DNA from: a bacterium D16-76 | GTDB taxonomy: Bacteria; Bacillota; Clostridia; Oscillospirales; Acutalibacteraceae | Assembly: GCA_009917445.1 (NCBI GenBank) | Contig: QZEE01000018.1 | Coordinates: 18,597-82,596 of the forward strand | DNA length: 64,000 nt | Reading direction: 5' to 3' | In this document: piece after piece, positions 33,979-42,402 of the stretch | Numbering within the stretch: the first letter of the stretch is position 1 | How the letters are laid out: each line of letters starts with the position of its first letter | The notes under the pieces: generated by a model | The model's database searches: none | Seen by the model: the letters and a program-made list of their open reading frames with translations, nothing else | What the model was told of the DNA's origin: nothing | Made by a program: the position numbers and the translations under genes

Positions 33979-35295
33979 ATGGTTGAATTTTACCATTCTG
34001 TGACCCTGCACGAAGAACAGTGCGTGGGGTGCACCAACTGCATCAAGCGCTGCCCTACCGAGGCTATACGGGTGCGGGGCGGCAAGGCGGTTATTGCGCC
34101 GGAAAGGTGCATTGACTGCGGCGAGTGCATACGCATATGCCCCCACCACGCTAAGCGGGCCCGGTATACCCAGCTTGCCCGCATGCAGGAATTTAAATAT
34201 ACCATTGCCCTGCCTGCCCCTACCCTGTATGGGCAGTTTAACAATCTGGACGACATTGACTATGTGCTGACCGGCTTGAAGGAAATGGGGTTTGACATGG
34301 TCTTTGAGGTTTCGCGGGCGGCAGAGCTGGTGAGCGAGGCTACCCGCAAGCTGATGGACGCGGGCAAGCTGAAACGGCCGGTAATCAGCTCGGCGTGCCC
34401 GGCGGTGGTGCGGCTGATTCGGGTACGGTTCCCGGATTTGGTGGACAACGTGCTGCCTTTGAAATCGCCCATGGAGACGGCCGCGGCTATGGCCAAGCGG
34501 CAGGCTCATGAGGAAACCGGGCTGCCGTATGAGGACATTGGGTGTTTCTTTATTACACCGTGCCCGGCTAAGGTGACGGACATGAAGGCGCCGATTGGGC
34601 TGGAAAAGTCTATGGTGGACGGGGCGCTGGCTATCAGCGATGTGTTCCCCATGCTTTCCCATAAGATGGACCATTTGGAGGGCGTTGAGCCTATTGCCAA
34701 CTCGGGTATTATTGGGGTGGGGTGGGCTACCAGCGGGGGCGAATCGGCGGCGCTGCTGAATGAGAAATATTTGGCGGCGGATGGCATTGAGAATGTGATA
34801 CGCGTGCTGGAAGAGATTGAGGATGAACGCATTGGCGAGCTTGATTTTATTGAGCTGAACGCTTGTGCGGGTGGCTGCGTGGGGGGCGTGCTGTGCGTGG
34901 AGAACCCTTATGTGGCGAAGGCGCGGATACAGCGGCTGAGGAAGTATTTGCCGGTGTCGCAGAACCATTTGCAGGGGGGGCCCGTGCCCAGCCTGATGGA
35001 GTGGGAAAGCGGGCTGGAATTTTCCAATGTGATGAGCCTTTCGGAGAATTTGCAGGAAGCCATGATGATGATGGTGCAGATTGACGAGATTGAGCAGGAG
35101 TTCCCGGGGTTGGATTGCGGGGCCTGTGGGTCGCCAACGTGCCGGGCCTTTGCGGAAGATGTGGTGAAGGGCGGGTCGCGGAAGACGGATTGCGTGTTTG
35201 TGTACCGCAAACAGCTGCAGCAGGTAGCCAGTACCTTGTCGGCGCTGGAAAGCGCGCCTTGCGTGCTGCCGCAGGAAAATCCCGCGGGCTCGTAG
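33979..35295 (+). CDS. HydS-type [FeFe]-hydrogenase homologue lacking the proton-relay cysteine
   Basis: A 438-residue protein: two [4Fe-4S] motifs (CVGCTNCIKRC about 15, CIDCGECIRIC about 45), an H-cluster domain with SSACP (about 137), TPCPAKV (about 192) and CAGGCVGG (about 295), and a C-terminal CGACGSPTC cluster motif (about 379). In the first motif the cysteine that relays protons in catalytic hydrogenases is Ala, as reported for Thermotoga maritima HydS, while the ligating cysteines remain. This points to a sensor rather than a producer. Unlike the 8539 gene it has no PAS domain. It starts without a clear ribosome site after a 400-base repeat-rich gap. Confidence 0.86.
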   Translation: MVEFYHSVTLHEEQCVGCTNCIKRCPTEAIRVRGGKAVIAPERCIDCGECIRICPHHAKRARYTQLARMQEFKYTIALPAPTLYGQFNNLDDIDYVLTGLKEMGFDMVFEVSRAAELVSEATRKLMDAGKLKRPVISSACPAVVRLIRVRFPDLVDNVLPLKSPMETAAAMAKRQAHEETGLPYEDIGCFFITPCPAKVTDMKAPIGLEKSMVDGALAISDVFPMLSHKMDHLEGVEPIANSGIIGVGWATSGGESAALLNEKYLAADGIENVIRVLEEIEDERIGELDFIELNACAGGCVGGVLCVENPYVAKARIQRLRKYLPVSQNHLQGGPVPSLMEWESGLEFSNVMSLSENLQEAMMMMVQIDEIEQEFPGLDCGACGSPTCRAFAEDVVKGGSRKTDCVFVYRKQLQQVASTLSALESAPCVLPQENPAGS

Positions 35296-35675
35296 TCGCG
35301 GGCTTGTGTAAGTTTTAGGGTCAACCCCTTTTTTAAAAGGGGTTGCAGGGTGTGGGACGGAGTCCCACGGTCTGGACCTTGTAGCCTTGCGAAAACGCTG
35401 GAAGGGTAGGGAGAGACGTGCCAGTGGCACGTCCGACCGTAGGGGAACCAGAGTAAGTGTTCCCCTGGGGGGATTTTGCGAAGCAAAAGACCCTGTCGGA
35501 GAGAGTTTGAGAGGACCACTGTAGGGGTTCTCTCAAGGCGGCCAGAGCGTGAGCGGGGCCGCCCTGGGCGCTGGGGTTTGGGGCTGGTGGCGCTGTTTTG
35601 CTTTGGGGTGCGGGGGTTTTTGTGGATGGGCCTGGGAGGCGAATCTGGAGATAAAGAAAGGAAGAGGATGCGGTT
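35296..35675 (+). repeat. Repeat-rich gap with hairpin copies
   Basis: Nothing coding seen in 380 bases. It holds GTTTTAGGGTCAACCCC and a perfect 11-bp hairpin CAACCCCTTTT/AAAAGGGGTTG (35322-35345), shared with 17.91 kb, and a variant core GACGTGCC-AGT-GGCACGTC followed by CGACCG (35415-35439). AAAGGAAGAGG at the end serves the next gene. Confidence 0.65.
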
Positions 35676-36020
35676 ATGACAATAAAAGAAATGGCCGATG
35701 CCTGCGGCTGGAAGCTGCTGGCCGGGGAAGAGGGCACGGACGCAAAGGTGGACGGGTGCTACATTGGCGACCTGCTGAGCTGGGTAATGGCCAGGGCCCT
35801 TTCGGGCAATGTGTGGCTGACGGTGATGGGCAACATCAACGCGGTGGCGGTGGCGGCCCTTACGGATGTGGCGGGGGTCGTGCTGGCAGAGGATGCCGCC
35901 CTGGATGAAGCCGCCAAGACCCGGGCGGAAATGCAGGGGATGCCGATTTACTCCTGCCCGGAAAACTTGTATGAGACGGCGCTGAAGGTGGCGGAGCAGC
36001 TGGGGCAGGGCCATGGCTGA
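35676..36020 (+). CDS. DRTGG domain protein (second copy)
   Basis: A 114-residue small protein of the same family as 32800-33150 but clearly diverged: MTIKEMADACGWKLLAG, GCYIGDLLSWVMARA (the conserved core) and LTDVAGVVLAEDAALDEAAKTRAEMQGMPIY. It overlaps the PHP gene by eight bases and so is translationally coupled to it. Pairs of DRTGG proteins flanking a sensory hydrogenase are a known arrangement. The ligand is unknown. Confidence 0.82.
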   Translation: MTIKEMADACGWKLLAGEEGTDAKVDGCYIGDLLSWVMARALSGNVWLTVMGNINAVAVAALTDVAGVVLAEDAALDEAAKTRAEMQGMPIYSCPENLYETALKVAEQLGQGHG

Positions 36021-36732
36021 GTACCGGTATGACCTGCATGTGCACTCGTGCCTTTCGCCCTGCGGCGACAACGACATGACGCCCCAGAACATCGTGGGCA
36101 TGGCGGCGCTGATGGGGGTGGAAATCCTGGGGATTACCGACCACAACAGCTGCCAGAACGCGGGGGCTGTTATGGCGGCGGGGGAAGAGGCCGGCGTGCT
36201 GGTGATACCCGGCATGGAGCTGTGCACGGCGGAGGAGGCCCACGTGGTGTGCCTTTTTGAGACCTTGGAAGGTGCTACGGCCTTTGACCGCTACATATAT
36301 AAGAACATGCCCCATATCCCCAACAAGGCGGAAATCTTTGGGGAACAGCGGAAGCTTTCGCCCCAGGACGAGCTTTTGGGGATGGAAGAAAACCTGCTGC
36401 TGGTGTCCTCGTTTGTAGGGGTGGACGACGTGGCGGCGCTGGCCCGGGAGTACGGGGGGGTTGCGCTGCCAGCTCATGTGGACCGGGACTCGTACAGCGT
36501 GATAGCGGCGCTGGGGCAGCTGCCGCCAGAGGCGGGGTTTACGGCTTTTGAGGCCACCAGGGGCTGCGACATGGAGGCGCTGTACCAATCGAACCCCGAG
36601 CTTGCGGGGCTGCGGGTGGTGCGGGACTCGGACGCCCATTACCTGGAAACGTTGGCGGAATCGGAGGCGCGGGGGATGGAGCTGCCGGAAAAAACCATAA
36701 GCGCGGTCATAAAAGTGCTGGGGCGGGGGTGA
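36013..36732 (+). CDS. PHP-domain phosphoesterase
   Basis: A 239-residue metal-dependent phosphoesterase of the polymerase-and-histidinol-phosphatase family. Metal ligands are visible in YDLHVHSCLSPCGDNDMTP (residues 6-24), ITDHNSCQN (about 41), PGMELCTAEEAHVVCLF (about 66-82), ALPAHVDRDSYS (about 155) and a final RDSDAHYLETL (about 205). The substrate is unknown; small nucleotides or histidinol phosphate-like esters are possible. It is the last gene before the hydCBA promoter, and such PHP genes regularly accompany bifurcating hydrogenase operons. Confidence 0.88.
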   Translation: MAEYRYDLHVHSCLSPCGDNDMTPQNIVGMAALMGVEILGITDHNSCQNAGAVMAAGEEAGVLVIPGMELCTAEEAHVVCLFETLEGATAFDRYIYKNMPHIPNKAEIFGEQRKLSPQDELLGMEENLLLVSSFVGVDDVAALAREYGGVALPAHVDRDSYSVIAALGQLPPEAGFTAFEATRGCDMEALYQSNPELAGLRVVRDSDAHYLETLAESEARGMELPEKTISAVIKVLGRG

Positions 36733-36750
36733 AATCTGCAATCGCGTATT

Positions 36751-36762
36751 TGATATCGATAT
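36751..36762. promoter_or_regulatory. Word TGATATCGATAT shared with the rex promoter region
   Basis: The same 12 bases occur at 3721-3732, upstream of rex. Here they lie about 60 bases before the hydC promoter. They may be a binding site for a shared regulator. Confidence 0.35.
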
Positions 36763-36818
36763 TTTGGTAACAATTGACGGTTTGTACAGGAAAATCCTGC
36801 GGGAAATTGTCGTTCTTT

Positions 36819-36847
36819 TTGACATTTTTCTTTACAAGAATTATAAT
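36819..36847 (+). promoter_or_regulatory. hydC-hydB-hydA promoter
   Basis: Perfect consensus: TTGACA (36819-36824), 17 bases, TATAAT (36842-36847). This predicts strong expression. No close match to the Rex operator was found nearby. Confidence 0.92.
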
Positions 36848-36942
36848 AACCCGGGATTTTGATATATTTAGTAGGATATCGGGACATGGCCACAACCGGC
36901 TGTCCAAGTGAAAGCAAAACACTATTTTGGGAGGAAAGACCT

Positions 36943-37440
36943 ATGCAAAAGCGAATCAGCAATTTGCCGTTCCACGACACTCCCGAGCAGGCACAGAAGC
37001 TCGAGGAAGTGATCGCGGGCCTGAAAGGGCAGGAAGGGGCCGTGATGCCCGCGCTCCATCAGGCACAGGATATTTACGGCTATCTGCCGAAGGAAGTGCA
37101 GCAGAAGATTGCCAAGGGGCTTAATGTGCCTTTGGAGGAAGTCTACGGCGTATCCACGTTCTATTCCCAGTTCTCCCTGACGCCTAAGGGGCGCAACCAT
37201 ATTTCGGTGTGCCTGGGCACGGCCTGTTATGTAAAGGGGGCTGACAAGGTGCTGGACCGCATCCAGCAGAAGCTGGGCATAAACCCGGAGGAGTGCACCG
37301 AGGACGGGGCTTTCTCCCTGACCGCCTGCCGGTGCATTGGCGCCTGCGGCCTGGCCCCGGTTATGACCGTGAACGAGGACGTGTACGGCCGGCTGGAGCC
37401 GGAAGAGGTGGACGGGATTTTGGCTAAGTACATGGAGTAA
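36943..37440 (+). CDS. hydC: HydC, NuoE-like 2Fe-2S subunit of the bifurcating hydrogenase
   Basis: Small subunit of NAD- and ferredoxin-dependent HydABC. The start at 36943 follows GGGAGG. The 165-residue protein has the NuoE helical N-terminus (LHQAQDIYGYLPKEVQQKIA, VPLEEVYGVSTFYSQFSL) and a thioredoxin-like domain binding [2Fe-2S] with C-x4-C (VCLGTACYVKG, about 90) and C-x3-C (CRCIGACGLAP, about 130). It leads the operon from a consensus promoter and overlaps nothing; the next gene starts two bases after its stop. Confidence 0.93.
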   Translation: MQKRISNLPFHDTPEQAQKLEEVIAGLKGQEGAVMPALHQAQDIYGYLPKEVQQKIAKGLNVPLEEVYGVSTFYSQFSLTPKGRNHISVCLGTACYVKGADKVLDRIQQKLGINPEECTEDGAFSLTACRCIGACGLAPVMTVNEDVYGRLEPEEVDGILAKYME

Positions 37441-37442
37441 CC

Positions 37443-38021
37443 ATGCGTGAGCTGTCTTTAAACGTGATGGACATAGCCCAGAATTCCATATCCGCGGGGG
37501 CGTCGCTGATTACCCTTGAGGTGGAGGAGGACTTGACCCGGGACCTTTTGCGCATTTCGGTAAAGGACAACGGCCGGGGCATGACGCCTGAGCAGGTGCA
37601 GAACGTTACCGACCCCTTTTACACCACCCGCACCACCCGCAACGTGGGGCTGGGGGTGCCGCTTTTCAAGATGGAGGCGGAAATGACGGGGGGGCACTTT
37701 ACCATTGATTCCACGGTGGGGGTGGGCACGGATTTGACAGCGGTGTTCCATCCGTCCAGCGTGGATATGATCCCTTTGGGGGACATAAACGGCACGGTGC
37801 AGCTGCTGGTGACGGGGAACCCGGAACGGGATTTCCTGTATAGCCGCCGGTATAAGGACCACGGCGGGGAAAGGGGTTTTGCCCTGGACACCCGGGAGCT
37901 GCGGGAGGTGCTGGGGGGCGAAGTGGCCCTGAACGCGCCGGAGGTGGTGCTGTGGGTGAAGGATTACCTGGAAGAGCAGACGCATTACGTCTTGACGGGT
38001 GAAGAGCCCGCGGAGGAGTAA
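37443..38021 (+). CDS. HATPase-domain ATP-binding protein of the hydrogenase operon
   Basis: A 192-residue protein with a GHKL ATPase fold in its first 110 residues: MDIAQNSISAGA (N box, about 9-20), VKDNGRGMTPEQV (G1, about 40) and TRNVGLGVPLFKMEAEMTGG (G2, about 65-84). The C-terminal 80 residues are specific to this hydrogenase-linked family. There is no dimerisation/phosphorylation domain, so it is not a classic sensor kinase. It lies between hydC and the 2Fe-2S gene in a fixed position known from many Firmicutes and Thermotoga; a regulatory rather than catalytic role is inferred. Confidence 0.87.
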   Translation: MRELSLNVMDIAQNSISAGASLITLEVEEDLTRDLLRISVKDNGRGMTPEQVQNVTDPFYTTRTTRNVGLGVPLFKMEAEMTGGHFTIDSTVGVGTDLTAVFHPSSVDMIPLGDINGTVQLLVTGNPERDFLYSRRYKDHGGERGFALDTRELREVLGGEVALNAPEVVLWVKDYLEEQTHYVLTGEEPAEE

Positions 38022-38056
38022 GGGCATTTTTTCTGTAGAAAGGAATGGTCACAACT

Positions 38057-38437
38057 ATGAAATCTTTAGCGGAACTGCAGGCAATAAAAGAGCGCGCCCG
38101 CGCTTCTGTAAACATCCGTGAGAACGCCGACGCCGAGACAAAGGTGCTGGTGGGCATGGCTACCTGCGGCATTGCCGCCGGGGCGCGGCCGGTGCTTACC
38201 GCCTTTGTGGAGGAAGTGGCGAAGCGCAACCTGCAGGGCATTATGGTAACCCAGACCGGGTGCATTGGCATTTGCCAGTATGAGCCGGTGGTGGAGGTGG
38301 TTACCCCGGGGCAGGAGAAGGTCACTTATGTGAAAATGACGGCTGAAAAGGCCCTGCGTGTGGTGAACGACCACCTGGTAAACGGCAACGTGGTAAGCGA
38401 ATACACCATTGGGGCCAACGCCATTGGCGCGAAGTAA
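38057..38437 (+). CDS. Thioredoxin-like 2Fe-2S ferredoxin
   Basis: A 126-residue protein with [2Fe-2S]-binding cysteines in MATCGIAAGARPVL (about 35) and QTGCIGICQYEP (about 78). The start at 38057 follows AGAAAGGA; an ATG 12 bases upstream touches that site. It resembles the N-terminal 2Fe-2S domain of the HydB-type subunit that follows after 18 bases, and could be an extra electron-transfer subunit of the complex. Confidence 0.88.
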   Translation: MKSLAELQAIKERARASVNIRENADAETKVLVGMATCGIAAGARPVLTAFVEEVAKRNLQGIMVTQTGCIGICQYEPVVEVVTPGQEKVTYVKMTAEKALRVVNDHLVNGNVVSEYTIGANAIGAK

Positions 38438-38455
38438 TTAAGGGAGGAAGAATCT

Positions 38456-40246
38456 ATGTTTCGGTCAAACGTTCTGGTCTGCGGAGGAACGGGCTGTACC
38501 TCCTCCAACAGCGAGCAGATCATTGAAAAGCTGAATGAAGAGATCAAGGCTGTGGGCCTTGAGAAAGAAGTGAACGTCATCCGTACCGGCTGCTTTGGCC
38601 TGTGCGCGCTGGGGCCCATTATGGTGGTGTACCCGGAGGGGGCTTTTTACAGCCGCGTTACAGCGGACGACGTGAAGGAGATTGTGGACGAGCATCTCCT
38701 GAAGGGGCGTATTGTCAAGAGGCTGCTGTACCAGGAGACCGTGGTGGACGACAACACCACCAAGTCTTTGAACGAGACCAAGTTCTATTCGAAGCAGATG
38801 CGCATTGCGCTGCGCAACTGCGGCGTGATCAACCCCGAGCTGATTGACGAGTATATTGCCCAGGACGGCTATGCGGCCCTTGGCAAGGTGCTGACGGAGA
38901 TGACCCCCCAGGAGGTTATTGACCTGATGCTGGCTTCCGGCCTGCGGGGCCGCGGCGGCGCGGGCTTCCCCACGGGGCTTAAGTGGAAATTTGCGGCGGC
39001 CAACCAGGCCGACCAGAAGTATGCCTGCTGCAACGCCGACGAAGGCGACCCCGGCGCGTTTATGGACCGCTCGGTTTTGGAGGGGGACCCCCACAGCGTG
39101 CTGGAGGCTATGGCCATTGCGGGCTATGCCATCGGCGCAAGCCAGGGCTATATTTACATCCGCGCGGAATACCCCATTGCGGTAAAGCGGCTGCAGATTG
39201 CCATTGACCAGGCCAGGGAATACGGCCTTTTGGGCAAGAACATTTTTGATTCTGGCTTTGATTTTGATATTGACATCCGTTTGGGCGCCGGCGCTTTTGT
39301 GTGCGGCGAAGAGACGGCTTTGATGACCTCGATTGAAGGCAAGCGCGGCGAGCCCCGTGTGCGGCCGCCGTTCCCGGCTTTGAAGGGCCTGTTTGGAAAG
39401 CCCACGGTGCTGAACAACGTGGAGACCTATGCCAACATCCCCCAGATTATTTTGAAGGGCGCGGATTGGTTTAAGTCCATTGGCACCGAGAAGTCCCCGG
39501 GCACCAAGGTGTTTGCTTTGGGCGGCAAGATTACCAACACCGGCCTGGTGGAAGTGCCTATGGGCACCACCTTGCGGGAAGTTGTGGAGGACATTGGCGG
39601 CGGCGTACCCGGCGGCCATACCTTTAAGGCGGCCCAGACTGGCGGCCCCTCTGGCGGGTGCATACCGGCTAAGCTGATTGACACGCCTATTGATTACGAC
39701 AACCTGCTGGCTATTGGCTCTATGATGGGCTCTGGCGGCTTGATTGTTATGGACGAGACCACCTGTATGGTGGATATTGCCAAGTTCTTCCTGGAGTTTA
39801 CGGTGGACGAATCCTGCGGCAAGTGCACGCCCTGCCGGGTGGGCACCAAGCGGCTGCTGGAGATTTTGAACAAGATCACCAGCGGCAACGGCACCCTGGA
39901 GGATATCGACAAGATGGAGGAGCTGTGCTATTACATTAAGGAGAACAGCTTGTGCGGCTTGGGCCAGACGGCCCCGAACCCGGTGCTTTCTACGTTGAAG
40001 TATTACAGGGATGAGTATGAGGCCCATGTGGTGGAGCACCGCTGCCCCGCCGGCGCCTGCAAGGCTTTGACCAACTTTACCATTGAGGCTGATAAGTGCA
40101 AGGGCTGCACCTTGTGCGCCCGCAACTGCCCTGTGGGGGCCATTTCCGGCGCTGTTAAGCAGCTGCACGTCATTGATACCAACAAGTGCATCAAGTGCGG
40201 CGTCTGCATGGAGAAGTGCAAGTTTGGCGCTGTTGTGAAGAAATAA
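38456..40246 (+). CDS. hydB: HydB, NuoF-like NADH- and FMN-binding subunit of the bifurcating hydrogenase
   Basis: Carries the NAD(H) site and FMN of HydABC, the proposed bifurcation centre. In 596 residues: N-terminal thioredoxin-like 2Fe-2S domain (1-100, CGGTGCTSSNSE, TGCFGLCALGP), NuoF core with GRGGAGFPTGLKWKF (about 163-178) and GAGAFVCGEETALMTSIEG (about 282), SLBB domain, NuoF [4Fe-4S] motif CGKCTPCRVG (about 457), and a C-terminal two-cluster ferredoxin domain (CKGCTLCARNC about 547, CIKCGVCMEKC about 576). GGGAGGAAG precedes the start. Length and domains match the HydB family. Confidence 0.95.
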   Translation: MFRSNVLVCGGTGCTSSNSEQIIEKLNEEIKAVGLEKEVNVIRTGCFGLCALGPIMVVYPEGAFYSRVTADDVKEIVDEHLLKGRIVKRLLYQETVVDDNTTKSLNETKFYSKQMRIALRNCGVINPELIDEYIAQDGYAALGKVLTEMTPQEVIDLMLASGLRGRGGAGFPTGLKWKFAAANQADQKYACCNADEGDPGAFMDRSVLEGDPHSVLEAMAIAGYAIGASQGYIYIRAEYPIAVKRLQIAIDQAREYGLLGKNIFDSGFDFDIDIRLGAGAFVCGEETALMTSIEGKRGEPRVRPPFPALKGLFGKPTVLNNVETYANIPQIILKGADWFKSIGTEKSPGTKVFALGGKITNTGLVEVPMGTTLREVVEDIGGGVPGGHTFKAAQTGGPSGGCIPAKLIDTPIDYDNLLAIGSMMGSGGLIVMDETTCMVDIAKFFLEFTVDESCGKCTPCRVGTKRLLEILNKITSGNGTLEDIDKMEELCYYIKENSLCGLGQTAPNPVLSTLKYYRDEYEAHVVEHRCPAGACKALTNFTIEADKCKGCTLCARNCPVGAISGAVKQLHVIDTNKCIKCGVCMEKCKFGAVVKK

Positions 40247-40420
40247 GCAGCGTGGCTTGGGCTTTTTGCAGGGCGTGTTGGGGCGCTGCCCCAAACCCCG
40301 GGAGGGGCGCCGCCCCTCCACCCCGCAAGGGGTCACGGACCCCTTGACCCCGTTTGGGGCCGCCTGCGCGGTTCTGCGAGGGCCTGCCGCGTAATGTAAG
40401 AAAGGATTGATTATAAGTTT
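40247..40420 (+). repeat. GC-rich repeat modules between hydB and hydA
   Basis: GGGGCGCTGCCCCAAACCCC (about 40283-40302) and several nested G/C inverted repeats (GGGGCGCCGCCCCT, CCCCGCAAGGGGT). No gene. Similar modules lie at 33.6, 42.16, 43.4 and 52.4 kb. They could slow or trim the transcript between the two subunit genes. Confidence 0.5.
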
Positions 40421-42157
40421 ATGGATATGGTCAATATCAAGATCAACGGCGTGTCCTATGAGGTCCCCAAGGATTCTACCGTCTTGGAGGCTGCCCGCAC
40501 GGCCGGTATCGATATCCCTACCCTTTGCTTTTTGAAGGACATCAACCAGATTGGCGCGTGCCGCATGTGCATGGTGGAGGTTAAGGGCGCCCGCAGCCTG
40601 GTGGCTGCCTGTGTGTACCCCGTCAACGACGGCATGGAGGTGTTTACCAACTCCCCCAAGGTACAGCAGTCCCGCCGGATGACGTTGGAGCTGCTGCTGT
40701 CTGTGCATGAGCGCAAGTGCCTGACCTGCGACCGCAGCGGCAACTGCGAATTGCAGAAACTGTGCAACGACATGGGCATTGAAGAGGAAGAGCGCTTTGC
40801 CGGCGCGCTGCCGAACAATATTACCGATGTTTCGACCCCGTATTTGGAGCGCAACAACGCTAAGTGCATTTTGTGCCGCCGCTGCGTGGCTGCCTGCCAG
40901 AACCAGCATGTATCGGTGATTGGCGCTAACAACCGCGGCTTTGACACGCAGATTGGCTGCGCTTTTGAGGCGGAGCTGGCGGATGTGTCTTGTGTGGCTT
41001 GCGGCCAGTGTATTGTCAGCTGCCCCACGGGCGCCCTGCGTGAGAAGGACAACACCCAGGAGGTTATTGATGCCATTAACGACCCGGAGAAGGTCGTGAT
41101 TGTGCAGACGGCCCCGGCTGTCCGTGCGGCTTTGGGTGAGGAATTTGGCCTGCCCATTGGCACCAACGTGGAGGGCAAGATGGCGGCGGCCCTGCGCCGG
41201 CTGGGCTTTGACAAGGTGTTTGACACCGATTTCGGCGCGGACATGACCATTATGGAAGAGGCTACGGAGTTTATCCACCGGGTGAAGGAGGGCGGCACGC
41301 TGCCTATGATTACTTCCTGCTCGCCGGGATGGGTGAAGTTCTGCGAGCATTATTACCCGGATCTGCTGGATAATTTGTCTACCTGCAAGTCGCCCCAGAA
41401 TATGACCGGGGCTTTGATCAAGACCTGGTATGCCCAGAAGGAGGGTATTGACCCTTCGAAGATCGTGTCGGTGTCGGTGATGCCCTGCACGGCTAAGAAG
41501 TTTGAGATTAAGCGGGACGACGAGAACGCGGCGGGGCTGCCCGATGTGGATATCAGCCTGACGACCCGGGAGCTTGCCAAGATGATCAAGAAGGCGCAGC
41601 TGAACTTTAACCGCCTGCCGGATGAGAAGTTTGACGACGCTATGGGTGTTTCTACGGGCGCGGCTGTGATTTTCGGCGCTACCGGCGGCGTGATGGAAGC
41701 GGCTTTGCGCACGGCTGCGGATGTGCTTACCGGCGAGCCCCAGGATTCCATTGATTATCAGGAAGTGCGGGGCACCGAGGGTATTAAGGAAGCGGTGTAC
41801 AAGGTGGCTGGCATGGACGTGAAGGTGGCCGTGGCCAGCGGGCTTTCTAATGCCAACAAGATTTTGGAGAAGATCCGTGCGGGCGAGGCGGATTACCACT
41901 TTGTGGAGATTATGTGCTGCCCCGGCGGCTGCGTGAACGGCGGCGGCCAGCCTGTGGTGTCTTCTACAGAGCGGAGCTTTACGGATGTGAAGGCCGTCCG
42001 CGCTAAGGCTTTGTATGACCAGGACAAGGCTATGCCGCTGCGCAAGTCCCATGAGAACCCGGTGCTGAAAAAGTGCTATGAGGAATTCTTGGGCGAGCCC
42101 GGCAGCCACAAGGCCCATGAGGTCCTGCACACCAGCTACGTTAAGCGTGGCTATTGA
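40421..42157 (+). CDS. hydA: HydA, [FeFe]-hydrogenase catalytic subunit of the bifurcating complex
   Basis: Reduces protons (or oxidises H2) using electrons from NADH and reduced ferredoxin passed through HydB/HydC. In 578 residues: plant-type [2Fe-2S] domain (1-80, IGACRMCMVEV), His/Cys [4Fe-4S] motif (HERKCLTCDRSGNCELQ, about 92-108), two [4Fe-4S] motifs (CILCRRCVAAC about 149, CVACGQCIVSC about 192), then the H-cluster domain with TSCSPGW (about 298), MPCTAKKFE (about 352) and MCCPGGCVNGGGQP (about 497-510). The first motif has Ser where TSCCPGW is usual. The start at 40421 follows GAAAGGA at a longish spacing. Confidence 0.95.
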   Translation: MDMVNIKINGVSYEVPKDSTVLEAARTAGIDIPTLCFLKDINQIGACRMCMVEVKGARSLVAACVYPVNDGMEVFTNSPKVQQSRRMTLELLLSVHERKCLTCDRSGNCELQKLCNDMGIEEEERFAGALPNNITDVSTPYLERNNAKCILCRRCVAACQNQHVSVIGANNRGFDTQIGCAFEAELADVSCVACGQCIVSCPTGALREKDNTQEVIDAINDPEKVVIVQTAPAVRAALGEEFGLPIGTNVEGKMAAALRRLGFDKVFDTDFGADMTIMEEATEFIHRVKEGGTLPMITSCSPGWVKFCEHYYPDLLDNLSTCKSPQNMTGALIKTWYAQKEGIDPSKIVSVSVMPCTAKKFEIKRDDENAAGLPDVDISLTTRELAKMIKKAQLNFNRLPDEKFDDAMGVSTGAAVIFGATGGVMEAALRTAADVLTGEPQDSIDYQEVRGTEGIKEAVYKVAGMDVKVAVASGLSNANKILEKIRAGEADYHFVEIMCCPGGCVNGGGQPVVSSTERSFTDVKAVRAKALYDQDKAMPLRKSHENPVLKKCYEEFLGEPGSHKAHEVLHTSYVKRGY

Positions 42158-42222
42158 TTTTGGTTGGGGCGGCGCCCCAATCCCCCGCAGGGGCGCTGCC
42201 CCTGCACCCCGCTAGAGGGGGC

Positions 42223-42279
42223 CGTCTCGTCTGTGGACTCGGCCGGCTGCTGGACGCGTGCTACTGGCACACAGCAGCT
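42223..42279 (-). repeat. Dispersed hairpin repeat, copy 5
   Basis: Reverse copy: tail GTCTCGTCTGTGGACTCGG from 42223, outer stem GGCTGCT/AGCAGCT (42245-42251, 42273-42279), inner stem GCGTGCT/GGCACAC with a weak pair. The flank TCTCTGGACTCCC matches, in reverse, GGGAGTCCAGAG at 29.59 and 52.27 kb. Confidence 0.75.
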
Positions 42280-42402
42280 TCTCTGGACTCCCGACGCTTG
42301 GGTGGGGGATAGTTTTAATGAGATGGAGAGCATCGGAGCGTGGCTTCGGTGCTCTTTTTTTGCGGGTTGGGGGCGGTGGGGCGCAGGTGGGGGGATGGGG
42401 GC

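Noticed and set aside
36733..36942. Rex operator before hydC
   Set aside because: GTAACAA gives one half site only; the other half at the proper distance does not match.
38465..42130. 1221-codon open frame on the minus strand opposite hydB-hydA
   Set aside because: Shadow of the hydrogenase genes in GC-rich DNA; His/Arg/Leu-rich without domains.
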